A DNA stretch of 64,000 bases from Vreelandella sedimenti. GTDB lineage: Bacteria; Pseudomonadota; Gammaproteobacteria; Pseudomonadales; Halomonadaceae. Each line of letters opens with the position of its first letter. The stretch's first letter is position 1. This document shows positions 10,488 to 20,515 of this stretch, piece after piece. The position numbers and the translations under genes are program-made. Below the pieces are notes generated by a model that was given only the letters and a program-made list of their open reading frames with translations, was not told the origin of the DNA and ran no database searches. The DNA lies in NCBI RefSeq assembly GCF_013416325.1, contig NZ_JACCGK010000008.1, positions 173,453 through 237,452 on the forward strand, written 5' to 3'.

Positions 10488-11681
10488 TCAGTTGCGTACT
10501 AAGCGCTGTATATGACGCCAGCTCACTCGCCTCAAGCCATCCAACGTCAAGGGCACAAGGGCCACTGAACGCACCATGGCAAGTAACGGACGCGGAAGTT
10601 CACTCAGACATAAGGTTCGTGGCAGCCCGGTATAGGGAAACCAACATTGCCGATAGGAGCTTTGAGCTGAAGGAGGTAAGTCGCCAGTAAAAAGCGGAGG
10701 TACGGCGTACCAGACATAGTTGCCTTTCAGCGTCTTTATTTCGTCAGAACCAGGCTGTAGAAACTCGAAATCGATTATCTTTAGTCCCTGGCAAGGGTCA
10801 TAGATAAGGTCATGCGGATTAAGATCGATGCATTCATAGCCAAGACGGCGATAGTGCAAAATAACGGCTCTCACGCGCTCTATGGCCCAGATAGGCAGTA
10901 AACCGTGATGAGAAAAAGGCGCACGAGGCGATAAAATACGCTCCATACAATTGGCATAGCGCTCAAACACTAGATAATGAGTACCGACTTCTAGCAGCCG
11001 GGAAACTTCTGGCAGAGATGCGCCAAGTTCACGAGCTTTTACTTCACGCTCTAAGTAGCGCTCACGCCCAGGCCGGAATGTCTTGCAAATCGCCTCAGTG
11101 CCATGAAAATCCACCAGTTCTACTTTGGCTCGACAAACCTCTTTACTTAGGTCAGCTAGTACTGGGTAAGGTGTGCGAAATGCTGCATCGTTACTTAGGG
11201 CTGCTTCACGTATCTTACTGACCTGCTCAGGCATTAAGGCTTTGAGATACTTAAGCGCCTGATCCGCATCGTGGGAGCAATGTATCGGACTCGGATGCTC
11301 TTCTTTGTTCTCTTTTGGAGAGATCGTGGCACTGAAAGCTGCCTTGATAGTAGGTAATCTTAGATTCTTAACCTGCCCGGAAGAGTCACTCGACATCCGC
11401 TTTGCCGGTACTGGGTGGACATCCTGTACCACAAGCAGAAAAACTGGCGGCGACCCACTGCTAGTAAAATTTCCTTGCTCTGGTCCATCATCAAGAACCC
11501 ACTGAGCAAGCGCCTGTTGCTGCCCGCCTTCGATTGGCACGCTACACAACACATTAAATCCATAGTGATCAAGCAACTTAAGAAGGATATCCAGATATGC
11601 CAACTCACACTCTCTAATCAGAAAAATAGTGATCCCGGATAGCCACTCTTGTTGCTCGTCATTAGATTTTTTGTCCGTCAT
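10488..11681 (-). CDS. EPS-operon protein with degenerate protein-kinase-like fold
   Basis: I placed the start at the ATG at 11681 because AAGGAGG lies just upstream; an open frame continues further but lacks such a site. The 397-residue product has an N-terminal part of unknown type (residues 1-170) and a C-terminal half resembling kinase-fold proteins such as WaaP/RIO-type small-molecule kinases. The catalytic-loop-like IDLNPHDLIYD retains the Asp but replaces the metal-binding Asn by Asp, and the DFG position reads IIDFEF. The substrate could be a sugar of the polymer or a protein partner. It lies between capD-like and epimerase genes in the operon. Function is not established; it may be an uncommon EPS kinase. 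Confidence 0.62.
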   Translation of the reverse strand: MTDKKSNDEQQEWLSGITIFLIRECELAYLDILLKLLDHYGFNVLCSVPIEGGQQQALAQWVLDDGPEQGNFTSSGSPPVFLLVVQDVHPVPAKRMSSDSSGQVKNLRLPTIKAAFSATISPKENKEEHPSPIHCSHDADQALKYLKALMPEQVSKIREAALSNDAAFRTPYPVLADLSKEVCRAKVELVDFHGTEAICKTFRPGRERYLEREVKARELGASLPEVSRLLEVGTHYLVFERYANCMERILSPRAPFSHHGLLPIWAIERVRAVILHYRRLGYECIDLNPHDLIYDPCQGLKIIDFEFLQPGSDEIKTLKGNYVWYAVPPLFTGDLPPSAQSSYRQCWFPYTGLPRTLCLSELPRPLLAMVRSVALVPLTLDGLRRVSWRHIQRLVRN

Positions 11682-11976
11682 GACTTGCCTCCTTATGCTA
11701 AAGAGAGCACTTATTTTTAAATAAGCATTGATGACATGCTCAATAATGCTTTTCGCATCACTCAAGCATGAAAAGATGGTAATCAGAGCGAGGATTAAAC
11801 GGCCCAGCCTCTGTGGCTTAGGTGACGGAAGTAAACATGGTGCGGCAAGATAGCGGTACATCAGCTTCAGTAGGTTTACCTATATGCTGAGTATTCACCA
11901 ATAGATATACATTCATAGACTGAAAAGGTTGGTAAGATTCAGTCGTCTTGTGATCGCCAGCAATTCAATAAAATGA

Positions 11977-13977
11977 TCAACCTTCTTTGGGTACGGAGCG
12001 TAATACTGGGCCTATTCTGGCAACCGCCCTTAAGGCCGTGTTAGTTGCATCAATATGTTGGCGTTGCGTATCTGAGGGCCTGGTCTGACGCGCTTTCCAA
12101 ACTAGGTCCGCTATTTCGTCCAATGGGTTGTAGTCCAGCGGAGCCGACTGCAACAACTGGCGGATACGCAGGTGATCAGTAGCGATAAAGGCCTGCTCCA
12201 GCTGCTTTAAAAAGGCTTCGAGCCTCGGCCATTCCCAGAATCGCTCTTTTGAAGTCATGATGCGATCATGGCGCGTTTTGCTTACGTCATTACCTATCAA
12301 CAATTCCTCGTAAAGCTTTTCACCAGGCCGCAAGCCGGAATAGATGATTTCTATATCCCCTTCAGGATGCGCAGCGTCTCTTACCTCCAGTCCCGAAAGG
12401 CGGATCATATTCATGGCCAGATCATGAATGCGTACCGGCTCGCCCATGTCGAGCACGAAAACCTCCCCACCTTCCCCCATGGCGCCGGCCTGGATAACCA
12501 GCTGCGCAGCTTCGGGAATTGTCATGAAATAGCGGGTGATTTCCGGGTGCGTTACCTTAACAGGGCCGCCCTGCTCAATCTGCTGACGAAACACGGGGAC
12601 AACGGAGCCACTTGAACCCAGAACATTGCCAAAGCGCACCATGCAGAATCGAGTGTTGGACTGAGCATGGGCGAAGGCCTGACAGATAAGCTCAGTCAAA
12701 CGCTTCGACGCCCCCATGGCATTGGTAGGGCGAACCGCTTTATCGGTGGATACCACCACAAAGGTTTCCACATTGGCCGACATTGCCGCCTTGGCTAGAT
12801 TCAAGGTGCCTAAGACGTTATTACTAACCCCTTGTACGAGATTGAATTCCACCATCGGTACGTGCTTGTAAGCAGCAGCGTGGTAGACGGTATGTACCTC
12901 AAAACATTCGAACACTGCTTGAAGACTGCCCGAATGCTGCACTGAGATAAGCAATGGTTTTAGCTCGCACCGCGACGCAGTGCTTTCGATATATTGTTTC
13001 AACTCTTGTTCAATGGCGTATAGCGCAAATTCACAGTTATCGATCAAAAGCAGGCGGACAGGATTCTGATCAAGAATCTGACGACACAGCTCACTGCCTA
13101 TCGAGCCTCCCGCCCCCGTCACCATGACCGATTTATCGCGGGTATTGGCCTCCATCAATTCGGGGAAGGCCGGCACAGACTCCCTACCCAATAAATCCTC
13201 CAGCGCCACATCACGAAGTTCACTGATTTTGGCTCTCCCGGCGATTACATCGGCGCTACCGGGAATTGTCTTAAGAGGCACCGAAAGGCCCGAAAGCCAG
13301 TGCAGTATTTCGCGGCGACGCCAACGTGGGGCACTGGGGATAGCCAGCAAGACCATTGTGGCGCGGTGTTCTTGAACCAGGGCCGCTAAAGCTACCGGCT
13401 GATGTACCCGTAGCCCTTCTACCATGGCGCCTTCCAATCCCCGCCAGTCATCAACGAAGGCTACCGGTTGGTATTCCTCCCCATTGCGCAGAGCGGCCAC
13501 CAGCTCACAACCCGCTGCCCCTGCGCCATAAATCACCACTGGTTTACGCTGACGAAGCTGACTGTGGCGATACAACTCGCGCAATAGAAAACGCAGGCTA
13601 CCGATACCCAGCAATAAGAGCAGTGCATAAATGACGATAATAGATAGCCCAATGGGCGAGTTAGCCATATAACTGGCTGGTGCTACTAACAAAGTCGAGG
13701 CCAGCACAACAACAGCGACAGTCGATACAGTGGCATGGCTCATGTAGCGAATGACAACGCGATAAAGCCCTAACCAGTGGAAAAGCAAAAGGCTCATCGG
13801 AACCAACAGGCTGATGGTCATCCACAAGGAAGCGCTGCTTAACGGTTGTAGACTTTCCAGGTGAATCATTGTGGCAAGTTGCAGACTACCCACCACAATC
13901 AAACCATCAAATACAACAAGCACCCGGCGCTTTATGGAACGCGGTGTCATCGATAGCGACTTTATTAAACTAGCCAT
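11977..13977 (-). CDS. Membrane nucleotide-sugar 4,6-dehydratase, CapD/WbpM/PglF family
   Basis: A 666-residue protein of usual length. Four N-terminal membrane segments (about residues 15-130) are followed by a CoA-binding-like Rossmann region (VIYGAGAAGCELV) and then the catalytic SDR domain starting near residue 285 with MVTGAGGSIGSELCRQI. Downstream are VYHAAAYKHVPM, the SMK-type catalytic region (STDKAVRPTNAMGASKR) and RFGNVLGSSGSVVPVF, all hallmarks of UDP-GlcNAc 4,6-dehydratases. It should make the keto-deoxy precursor of a sugar such as QuiNAc, FucNAc or bacillosamine. Together with the PglC-like initiator and the PglK-like exporter, this suggests a Pgl-like start to the repeat unit. 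Confidence 0.92.
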   Translation of the reverse strand: MASLIKSLSMTPRSIKRRVLVVFDGLIVVGSLQLATMIHLESLQPLSSASLWMTISLLVPMSLLLFHWLGLYRVVIRYMSHATVSTVAVVVLASTLLVAPASYMANSPIGLSIIVIYALLLLLGIGSLRFLLRELYRHSQLRQRKPVVIYGAGAAGCELVAALRNGEEYQPVAFVDDWRGLEGAMVEGLRVHQPVALAALVQEHRATMVLLAIPSAPRWRRREILHWLSGLSVPLKTIPGSADVIAGRAKISELRDVALEDLLGRESVPAFPELMEANTRDKSVMVTGAGGSIGSELCRQILDQNPVRLLLIDNCEFALYAIEQELKQYIESTASRCELKPLLISVQHSGSLQAVFECFEVHTVYHAAAYKHVPMVEFNLVQGVSNNVLGTLNLAKAAMSANVETFVVVSTDKAVRPTNAMGASKRLTELICQAFAHAQSNTRFCMVRFGNVLGSSGSVVPVFRQQIEQGGPVKVTHPEITRYFMTIPEAAQLVIQAGAMGEGGEVFVLDMGEPVRIHDLAMNMIRLSGLEVRDAAHPEGDIEIIYSGLRPGEKLYEELLIGNDVSKTRHDRIMTSKERFWEWPRLEAFLKQLEQAFIATDHLRIRQLLQSAPLDYNPLDEIADLVWKARQTRPSDTQRQHIDATNTALRAVARIGPVLRSVPKEG

Positions 13978-14030
13978 AGTTATCTCTATCCGTCCTAGTG
14001 GGTTGCCAAGTTACAGCGCTGGCAGCCGCA

Positions 14031-15176
14031 TTATTGAAGTGGGCGATCAAAAACGAGATTTTGACGAGAAGCCGCTATCGAGCCTTCTCGATAGAGGTGC
14101 CAACAGATCACTAGTAGTACCCAGAATAAAGTCGCGCGCAGCCCGTTATGTGTAGTGGAATAGATCAATGGCCCTGCTACTCCAGCCCATATGTAAAGGG
14201 GGGCTCTGCGTAATACGGTGGCTATTATCGATAGGAAAAGCAGAAGGCCTGGCAAGCCATAAGCAAACAGCATGTTAATAAAGGAAGAGTGAATTTCGGC
14301 CCCATCATATGGAGCAAATCGCTGCCGTTCGGCTTCTCCTGCCCCCAATATTGCGTAGGCGGGAAAGTTAGTCAGTCGGTCAAACTTGCGTTCTTCATAT
14401 ACACTATCAATTTTACTTGGTGCTCGATCCATACGCGCTTCCAGGTTGCGCAACACCTGCCCCTCAGTACTAATATTGGCGAGTACAACACCTCCCAATA
14501 GTAGTGGTACCAGAAGCAACAGGCGCGCAAAGTACTTCACCTGCTTAGCATTTGCTATGGCCCAGCCGACCCCCACCATAGCCCCTCCCCCCATAGCAGC
14601 CAGCGACGACGCCGATAAGATCCCCAATACGCCGCTAGCCAGCCCGGCCAATGCTAAGGGCCTCATTTTAGGGTGAAAATCATCGAGCATTAACAACAAC
14701 ACTACTCCACATAGCGAAAAGTAGGCCAGCTGATTGGGATTATTAAAGCTTCCAGTGGTGCGGTTTATCCCCAAGGCTAATTGCACTAACACATGGCCAC
14801 CGGCGACCAATAGCGCAATAGAGACGCTATTTCGAATAAGCCCTATGGCACGTTCACCATAAACGCTTAGGAAACGCAGCAACCCCATACCGATTAAAAA
14901 ATTGAATAGGAAAAACTGGGCTGGTTTAAAAAATTCTGTGGTTTCCATCACTAGCGTCCAGCTAAGACATACCATTACTACCCACAACACCATTAATCCC
15001 CAACACATAGCAAAGGGTGAAACTTTCAGATGTTTGTCTCCTAATGACATCAAAAGCATCACGCCGGCAAAACCGATCAGCACAAAATCAGTCAGCTGTG
15101 GCCCACCACTGGGAAACAAATAAAGGCTGCTTAACGAAAGCCCCACAAACAGCAATAGCGCACCGATCAGATTCAT
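14031..15176 (-). CDS. O-antigen ligase/polymerase family membrane protein (Wzy/WaaL-like)
   Basis: A 381-residue inner-membrane protein with about ten to twelve hydrophobic segments. The large periplasmic loop region carries AILGAGEAERQRFAPYDGAEIHSSFINMLFAYGLPGLLLF, whose G-E...EIHSSFINMLFAYGLPG core is the Wzy_C/WaaL signature, including the conserved His. It lies between the ABC exporter and the CapD-like genes of the EPS operon, so a polymerase (Wzy) role on the periplasmic face is the simplest reading. A second, more ligase-like homologue lies at 23867-25174. Start supported by AAAAGG upstream. Polymerase versus ligase cannot be settled from sequence. Confidence 0.82.
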   Translation of the reverse strand: MNLIGALLLFVGLSLSSLYLFPSGGPQLTDFVLIGFAGVMLLMSLGDKHLKVSPFAMCWGLMVLWVVMVCLSWTLVMETTEFFKPAQFFLFNFLIGMGLLRFLSVYGERAIGLIRNSVSIALLVAGGHVLVQLALGINRTTGSFNNPNQLAYFSLCGVVLLLMLDDFHPKMRPLALAGLASGVLGILSASSLAAMGGGAMVGVGWAIANAKQVKYFARLLLLVPLLLGGVVLANISTEGQVLRNLEARMDRAPSKIDSVYEERKFDRLTNFPAYAILGAGEAERQRFAPYDGAEIHSSFINMLFAYGLPGLLLFLSIIATVLRRAPLYIWAGVAGPLIYSTTHNGLRATLFWVLLVICWHLYREGSIAASRQNLVFDRPLQ

Positions 15177-15200
15177 GGCGATACCTTTTTTCTACTGTGG

Positions 15201-17015
15201 CTAGAGGTTAGCCATCATCTGGAAGGTATGATTGCGGCTGGCCAGGTCATCATAAGTCCCCGCATCACTTACTTGCCCGTCCTCAAGCATATAAATGATG
15301 TCGCACTCTTTGACCGTGGCCAGGCGGTGGGCAATAAGCACCACCGTCATTTGGCCTGCGAAGCGCTGGATATCTTCCATCACACGACGTTCGGTGATCC
15401 CATCCAGAGCGCTGGTGGCTTCATCAAAAACTAATACACTGGCTTGCTGATAAAGAGCTCGGGCGATACCCAAACGCTGACGTTGACCCCCTGATATCTG
15501 CACTCCGCGCTCCCCGATTCTAGTTTCGAGCCCTTCAGGAAATCGCTTGATCAGTTCATCGAGTTGCGCCATGTGTAGGGCTTCTTTGACTCTCTCAACA
15601 TCAATATTTTCGCGTTCAATGGCAAAGGCGACGTTTTCGAGGATCGTGGCATCGGACAGAAATATCTGTTGCGGCACAAACCCCACACTCGCATGCCAAT
15701 TCCGCAAGTTTTCCTGCGTTAAAACCACACTATCAATGAGTATTTGCCCTTGCTGAGGCTCGATCAGACCCAGCAATAGATCCACAGCAGTGCTTTTACC
15801 ACTGCCGGAAGCACCGACTAAGCCGACCATCTTGTTGACCGGAATTGTCAGAGTCAGGCCATTCAGCGCCCGTGCTCGCGCTCCTGGGTAGTCGAAGGTG
15901 ACCTCATGAATTTTGATTTCTCGTTGAGGAACCCACGGCATTGACTGAGCAGCAGGCTTAGATTCACTGCCTGGTTTCAATTTTTTGGTTTCCTCACTGC
16001 TGGCGATCAAATCTTCACGGATCGCATCATAAGCCGCCAGGTTGCCGCGTATTTTAGTAATGGAGGTATAGATTTTCTGAAAGCCAGGCAGCATCTTGAA
16101 ACCGGCTAAGGCATAAATTGAAAGTGCCGGCAAAATGGCGCCCAGATTGCCTTGGTAGAGGTTAAGCAGGTAAAGAACCAGCAGGATTACCGAACCGAAG
16201 GCCACCAGCTCGATAGCATAACGGGGTGCCTCACTCAGCCCTTGTGTTACACCTTGGCCTCGCGCTATGCGGTTGCTGGCCTTTTCAAACCGCGTGGTAA
16301 AACTCGCCTGACGATGCAATAAAAGAAGATCTTTGATGCCCCCAAACCCTTCAGTCATTAGCTTGAAGCGTTTCGATTGAGCCTCAGATATACGCCTTCC
16401 ATTAATGCTAAGAAAGCGCCGCACCGTCTGATAAAGCAGTAGGTAAGTGGCGAGGAATATCACTAAGCCGGATATTGCTACAGCAGGGTTATAGATAAAG
16501 ATAGCCAAGCTCATCAAGGTCACCATGACCGCCTTGGCGTTGAGCTCCATCGCTGGATTAATCACTTTTGTTGTCACGCGCTGGACTTCAACAGAGACCT
16601 TACTGATCAGGACACTGGTATTTTGGCTCGAATGAAATAACCAAGGTTGGTATAGATAATAACGATAGAGGCGGCTAGAGAGCTCCGCTCCCACTTGCTC
16701 ACTGTAGAGCGACAGACGCCAAGTGGTATACATGGAAATTAGAGCTGCCATTAACAACACTCCAAGTACCGTACCGCCCAATAGACTCAAGAAGGACTTG
16801 TGGCTTTGCATTCCGCTATAGGTATAAGCCCAGGCTAACCAACCATTGCCCTGGAGTTTGCTCATATCGCCGACCACCGCCATAAAAGGCCCAATGGCGA
16901 TGACACTGGCAATTTGAGCTAGCGCCATAACAATGATCAGTGCCTGAAGCCCTAACAATCGGCGCCGCTGTTGTTGCGTTAGTAAAGAATAAAATTCGCG
17001 CAATTGATTAAGCAT
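15201..17015 (-). CDS. ABC transporter with fused membrane and ATPase domains (PglK/MsbA-like flippase)
   Basis: A 604-residue half-transporter. Six membrane segments occupy about residues 15-310; the ATPase domain begins near 350 with Walker A GASGSGKST, Q-loop FVPQQ, signature QISGGQRQRLGIARAL, Walker B VLVFDEATSALD and H-loop IAHRLAT. Such fused exporters flip lipids or lipid-linked oligosaccharides (MsbA, PglK) or peptides. No Wzx flippase gene is visible in this locus, and this gene directly follows wzc, so I infer it flips the undecaprenyl-linked repeat unit. The gene starts six bases after wzc ends, with GGTGAG as ribosome site, indicating tight co-expression. Confidence 0.88.
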   Translation of the reverse strand: MLNQLREFYSLLTQQQRRRLLGLQALIIVMALAQIASVIAIGPFMAVVGDMSKLQGNGWLAWAYTYSGMQSHKSFLSLLGGTVLGVLLMAALISMYTTWRLSLYSEQVGAELSSRLYRYYLYQPWLFHSSQNTSVLISKVSVEVQRVTTKVINPAMELNAKAVMVTLMSLAIFIYNPAVAISGLVIFLATYLLLYQTVRRFLSINGRRISEAQSKRFKLMTEGFGGIKDLLLLHRQASFTTRFEKASNRIARGQGVTQGLSEAPRYAIELVAFGSVILLVLYLLNLYQGNLGAILPALSIYALAGFKMLPGFQKIYTSITKIRGNLAAYDAIREDLIASSEETKKLKPGSESKPAAQSMPWVPQREIKIHEVTFDYPGARARALNGLTLTIPVNKMVGLVGASGSGKSTAVDLLLGLIEPQQGQILIDSVVLTQENLRNWHASVGFVPQQIFLSDATILENVAFAIERENIDVERVKEALHMAQLDELIKRFPEGLETRIGERGVQISGGQRQRLGIARALYQQASVLVFDEATSALDGITERRVMEDIQRFAGQMTVVLIAHRLATVKECDIIYMLEDGQVSDAGTYDDLASRNHTFQMMANL

Positions 17016-17021
17016 ATTGGC

Positions 17022-19277
17022 TCACCGGTAAGCATAGAGGTAGCTGCCATAGTATCCGTGGCGGCTGCTGGTCGGCTTCTTAACACCATTCAGAATTCCA
17101 CCTTTGAGCCTCACACCAGCACTCTCAAGACGACGCTTAGCGGCTTTAATCTCGCCAGGAGGATTCGTGTCGAACCGCACCACCATTAGACTGGTACCAA
17201 CCAACTTGCCGACTACCGAGGCATCGGTTACCGCCAGAATCGGTGGTGTATCCACGATTACCAGGTCATAGTGCTGGCTTATCGTGTCTAGAAAGTCGTG
17301 AAAACTCTGCTGCATTAAAAGCTCTGATGGATTAGGCGGTACACTTCCCCTTGCCACATAATCAAGCCCATCAAGGTCACTATGGCGAATGGCCTCCTCC
17401 ATACTGATACGCCGTGCCAATAACTCTGAAAGTCCCTTTATCCCCTTACCGTGAAAGGCATGGTGCAAATGGCCGCGGCGCATATCAGCATCGATGAGCA
17501 ACACTTTTTGGCCAGCCTGGGCACATACCGCTGCTAAGTTAGCAGCTATGAAGCTCTTACCTACCCCCGGACTAGCACCAGTAATCATCAACCGATTGTT
17601 ATCGGATTCGAGCATGGCGAAATAGAGGCTGGTACGAAGTCCACGCAATGCCTCAACGGCAATTTCAGCGGGTTTCTTGACGGCCAGCAAGCCACGAAAA
17701 ACTTCTTGGGATTTCTTGGAACGACGCGGACGGATACGCTCGGTAAGCCCTGCCTGTTCACCGGAATTCGGTAAGGTGGCATAGACAGGCAGACCCAATT
17801 CTTCAAGCTGCTCGGGGGTTTTGATAGACCGGCTGAGCAACATACGAACGATCACTAATAATATTGCCAACAAGGCGCCAAACAGGCCGCTAACAGCGGT
17901 TATTAGAGGGATACGTGGAGCGATGGTACCGGGGGACAGCATGGCCGCATCCAAGATACGCACGTTACCTACTGTGCCAGCCTTCACCAAACGCATCTCT
18001 TGAAGCTGGTTGAGTAGCTGAACATACACTTGCTGATTGACCTGAGTATCCCGAGTAAGACGCAGCACTTCCTGTTGGGTTTCGGGTAATTCACTGACCA
18101 GAGCATTAAGTCGGTCACGCTCGGCTTCTAGCTGGCCACGTTGTCTCAGTAACGTTTGGTAGTTAGGGTGTGAAGGACGGTACCTCTCAGCCAAATCCGC
18201 TTCCCGCATAGCCAGCTCACCAAGCTGGTTTTCCACATCGACTACACGAGTAAGCAGGTTCTGTGTCTCGAAAGTCAGGTCGACAGAGTCGCGCTGAGCT
18301 CGGTAATCGTTGAGCATGCCTTCGGCATCTGACAATTGGTTGCTAACCTGAGGGATTTGTTCGTTGAGAAAGGCAATCTGATTTTCTGCTTCTTCTGAAT
18401 GACGCTGCACATTTTGAGTCAAAAAGACGCTGGTCAGCGTATCGAGGGTTGGCTGAATCTGGTTTTGATCCGCCCCGTTCAACGTCAGTTCATAGACGCC
18501 CGACTCTAACCCACGCGGTATGATTTCAAAGCGTTTCTTCAGCTCACCTATCGCACTAAGAGCCGACGTTCTTACCAGCGTGAATTCTGCACCGGGATGC
18601 GCCTCTGCCTGGCTGACAAAAAGACGATACCCCATTTCATCATTCTGAACCGTTTCTCCAACGCTACCAGTAAGCAGCGTTTCTTCTTCCAGTAGCAGCT
18701 CGAATTCACCGCCGTCCAGAAGCCGCAGCACATGCTCACTACCCACGTTCTCCTCAGGAACATCAAAACGAGCGACTCGGAGTGATTCCCCAGCCCATAC
18801 ATAGGGTGTATTCCAATCATCACCCTCTGAATCTGCTAACCACTGGCGAATGAATTCAGGCGTGAGGCTCTCGAACCATTGCTGATTAACCCCATGATGA
18901 ACCAGAAAGTCCCCTACCACCGGTAACCTGCGCGGCTCAACCTGAATAGCAAGATCAAGTCGATCAGTGGTTTCACCCAACACCATGCGTGACTGCAGGA
19001 TTTCGAGCTCAGCAGAGGTAGGGTTGCCTTGTTGCGGCTCCCCCAATGACTCCATAAACGCCAAGTTCGATCCTCTGGTCTCTATCTGGACTAAGGCATC
19101 GGCCTGATAAATTCTCGGCTGAGAGCTGGCATTAAAGTAGCCCGCCAGCAGAAAAAATCCCGTCACCGACACGATAAACCAGCGATGATCGGAAAGCGTA
19201 TCTACCAACTTACGCAGATTAAGGTCATCGCTCTCTCGAGGTGCTGACGAGGGCGGTGGTGAAGGGAAATTAGTCAT
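17022..19277 (-). CDS. wzc: Polysaccharide co-polymerase and tyrosine autokinase (Wzc-like)
   Basis: A 751-residue BY-kinase. Two membrane helices (near residues 35-52 and 455-480) flank a periplasmic Wzz-type domain with long coiled coil (residues about 300-440). The cytoplasmic ATPase domain has Walker A GASPGVGKSFIAANLAAV, Walker A-prime LLIDADMRRG and Walker B LVIVDTPPIL. The C-terminal tail is tyrosine-rich (GYYGSYLYAYR), the usual autophosphorylation cluster. It controls chain length and export together with Wza (gene immediately upstream) and is dephosphorylated by Wzb (22706-23143). Ribosome site GAGGCATC. Family and role are secure. Confidence 0.95.
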   Translation of the reverse strand: MTNFPSPPPSSAPRESDDLNLRKLVDTLSDHRWFIVSVTGFFLLAGYFNASSQPRIYQADALVQIETRGSNLAFMESLGEPQQGNPTSAELEILQSRMVLGETTDRLDLAIQVEPRRLPVVGDFLVHHGVNQQWFESLTPEFIRQWLADSEGDDWNTPYVWAGESLRVARFDVPEENVGSEHVLRLLDGGEFELLLEEETLLTGSVGETVQNDEMGYRLFVSQAEAHPGAEFTLVRTSALSAIGELKKRFEIIPRGLESGVYELTLNGADQNQIQPTLDTLTSVFLTQNVQRHSEEAENQIAFLNEQIPQVSNQLSDAEGMLNDYRAQRDSVDLTFETQNLLTRVVDVENQLGELAMREADLAERYRPSHPNYQTLLRQRGQLEAERDRLNALVSELPETQQEVLRLTRDTQVNQQVYVQLLNQLQEMRLVKAGTVGNVRILDAAMLSPGTIAPRIPLITAVSGLFGALLAILLVIVRMLLSRSIKTPEQLEELGLPVYATLPNSGEQAGLTERIRPRRSKKSQEVFRGLLAVKKPAEIAVEALRGLRTSLYFAMLESDNNRLMITGASPGVGKSFIAANLAAVCAQAGQKVLLIDADMRRGHLHHAFHGKGIKGLSELLARRISMEEAIRHSDLDGLDYVARGSVPPNPSELLMQQSFHDFLDTISQHYDLVIVDTPPILAVTDASVVGKLVGTSLMVVRFDTNPPGEIKAAKRRLESAGVRLKGGILNGVKKPTSSRHGYYGSYLYAYR

Positions 19278-19319
19278 GGAGATGCCTCATCACTCAAAAA
19301 TATAGTGCAAAATCGATGT

Positions 19320-20474
19320 TTAAAGCTCACCGGCATCAATAGCAGACGTTGCAAAATCGCCTGGCAAACTAACTGATGGCAGCAGCAGGGAGATCACAGA
19401 GTTCCAGCGAGCCAGCGGCGCTGACGTCACGTACACCACATCCTGCGGCTCAAGCGGGAACCGTGTCCCTAGCAATAAGCGAGTGGCATCCTGAATATCC
19501 AACTGATAGACGGTGGCCATTTTCTCGCTACCAGGCGGGTTGCCTCGCACTACGAAAATGCCCGACGGCTCAGCACGATTTTCATTCACCCCACCTGCTC
19601 TGCCCAATGCATCTGTCAACGTGAGGCGTTCATTACCAAGGGCAATAGCACCGGGCCGGCTAACTTGCCCCAGAACAACAACGTTTTGATTTTCCATAGT
19701 GGGTACGTGAAGTAGATCGCCATCACGCAGTAACCGGTTCTGTGTCATATCCCCTTGACGCATCATTGCATATAGCGATATCACCTCTTCACCACCATTG
19801 CGGCTTAGTTTGACGTTACGCCAATCCGCGTTATCACGTGCCCCACCTACTTCACTAATGGCATCAAGTACCGTCATCGGCACAATACTCAGAGGCAGAG
19901 TGCCGGGGTTTTCCACTGCCCCACTGATATAAACTTTTTGGGAGTTAAACGCCGCAATGCCTACCTCTACCTGCGGCTCATTGATGACCGTGGACAATCG
20001 TCCTGCGATTAACTCGCGCACCTCGTCAAGCGTCATGCCCTCGACTCTCACGCGCCCTACGTAGGGATAGAACATCGTGCCATTAGGCCGTATCCGGTTC
20101 CCAGTTTCCGCAGCGGAGCGCTCGGCGCCGGCCGGAATAGTTAATTCTGGATGGTCATAGACGATCACGCTTAAAATGTCCCCAGGCCCTACCCGATATT
20201 CGTAATCTTGCACTTCTTGATTCAATGCTTGAGACGTGGCTTGCGTGGTAGGTTCTTGGGGAACATACAACCTATCTACAAACTCTGGCGTAATGGGCTG
20301 TACGTCCACTCGGCCATCCAGCGATTGGTCAAGCTCGCTTTCGTCAATATGTCCGCCAGGGGCCATGGCGCAGCCACTCAATATCCCCAGAAGCATGATG
20401 AGCGACAGATAGCGAACCCACCGCACTGGACTTTTTCTGGTTTCTACACCTTCTATTTCTTTGAAATTAGTCAT
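19320..20474 (-). CDS. wza: Outer-membrane polysaccharide export lipoprotein (Wza-like)
   Basis: A 384-residue lipoprotein. The signal peptide ends in the lipobox LSGC (cysteine near residue 35). A polysaccharide export (Poly_export) domain begins DYEYRVGPGDILSVIVYDHPEL, followed by SLBB-type domains with KVYISGAVENPGTLPL and VVVLGQVSRPGAI. It forms the outer-membrane channel through which the EPS chain leaves, docking to Wzc. It is the first gene of the long operon; the ops element lies 30 bases upstream of the ATG, between promoter and start. Ribosome site AGGGAAC. The C-terminal region (ISLLLPSVSLPGDFATSA) may supply the pore helix. Confidence 0.94.
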   Translation of the reverse strand: MTNFKEIEGVETRKSPVRWVRYLSLIMLLGILSGCAMAPGGHIDESELDQSLDGRVDVQPITPEFVDRLYVPQEPTTQATSQALNQEVQDYEYRVGPGDILSVIVYDHPELTIPAGAERSAAETGNRIRPNGTMFYPYVGRVRVEGMTLDEVRELIAGRLSTVINEPQVEVGIAAFNSQKVYISGAVENPGTLPLSIVPMTVLDAISEVGGARDNADWRNVKLSRNGGEEVISLYAMMRQGDMTQNRLLRDGDLLHVPTMENQNVVVLGQVSRPGAIALGNERLTLTDALGRAGGVNENRAEPSGIFVVRGNPPGSEKMATVYQLDIQDATRLLLGTRFPLEPQDVVYVTSAPLARWNSVISLLLPSVSLPGDFATSAIDAGEL

Positions 20475-20503
20475 TTTTTTGTTCCCTTTGCTTTGTGTCT
20501 TAC

Positions 20504-20515
20504 CACGCTACCGCC
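20504..20515 (-). promoter_or_regulatory. ops element (JUMPStart core) upstream of wza
   Basis: Read on the minus strand the bases are GGCGGTAGCGTG, the exact ops core. About 30 bases before it the minus strand also has GCTCTGG, as in the longer JUMPStart consensus. The element sits in the untranslated leader 30 bases before wza. In Enterobacteria ops pauses RNA polymerase and recruits RfaH, which suppresses Rho termination over long surface-polysaccharide operons. Its presence here predicts RfaH-dependent expression of the roughly 20-kb operon downstream. Confidence 0.88.
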
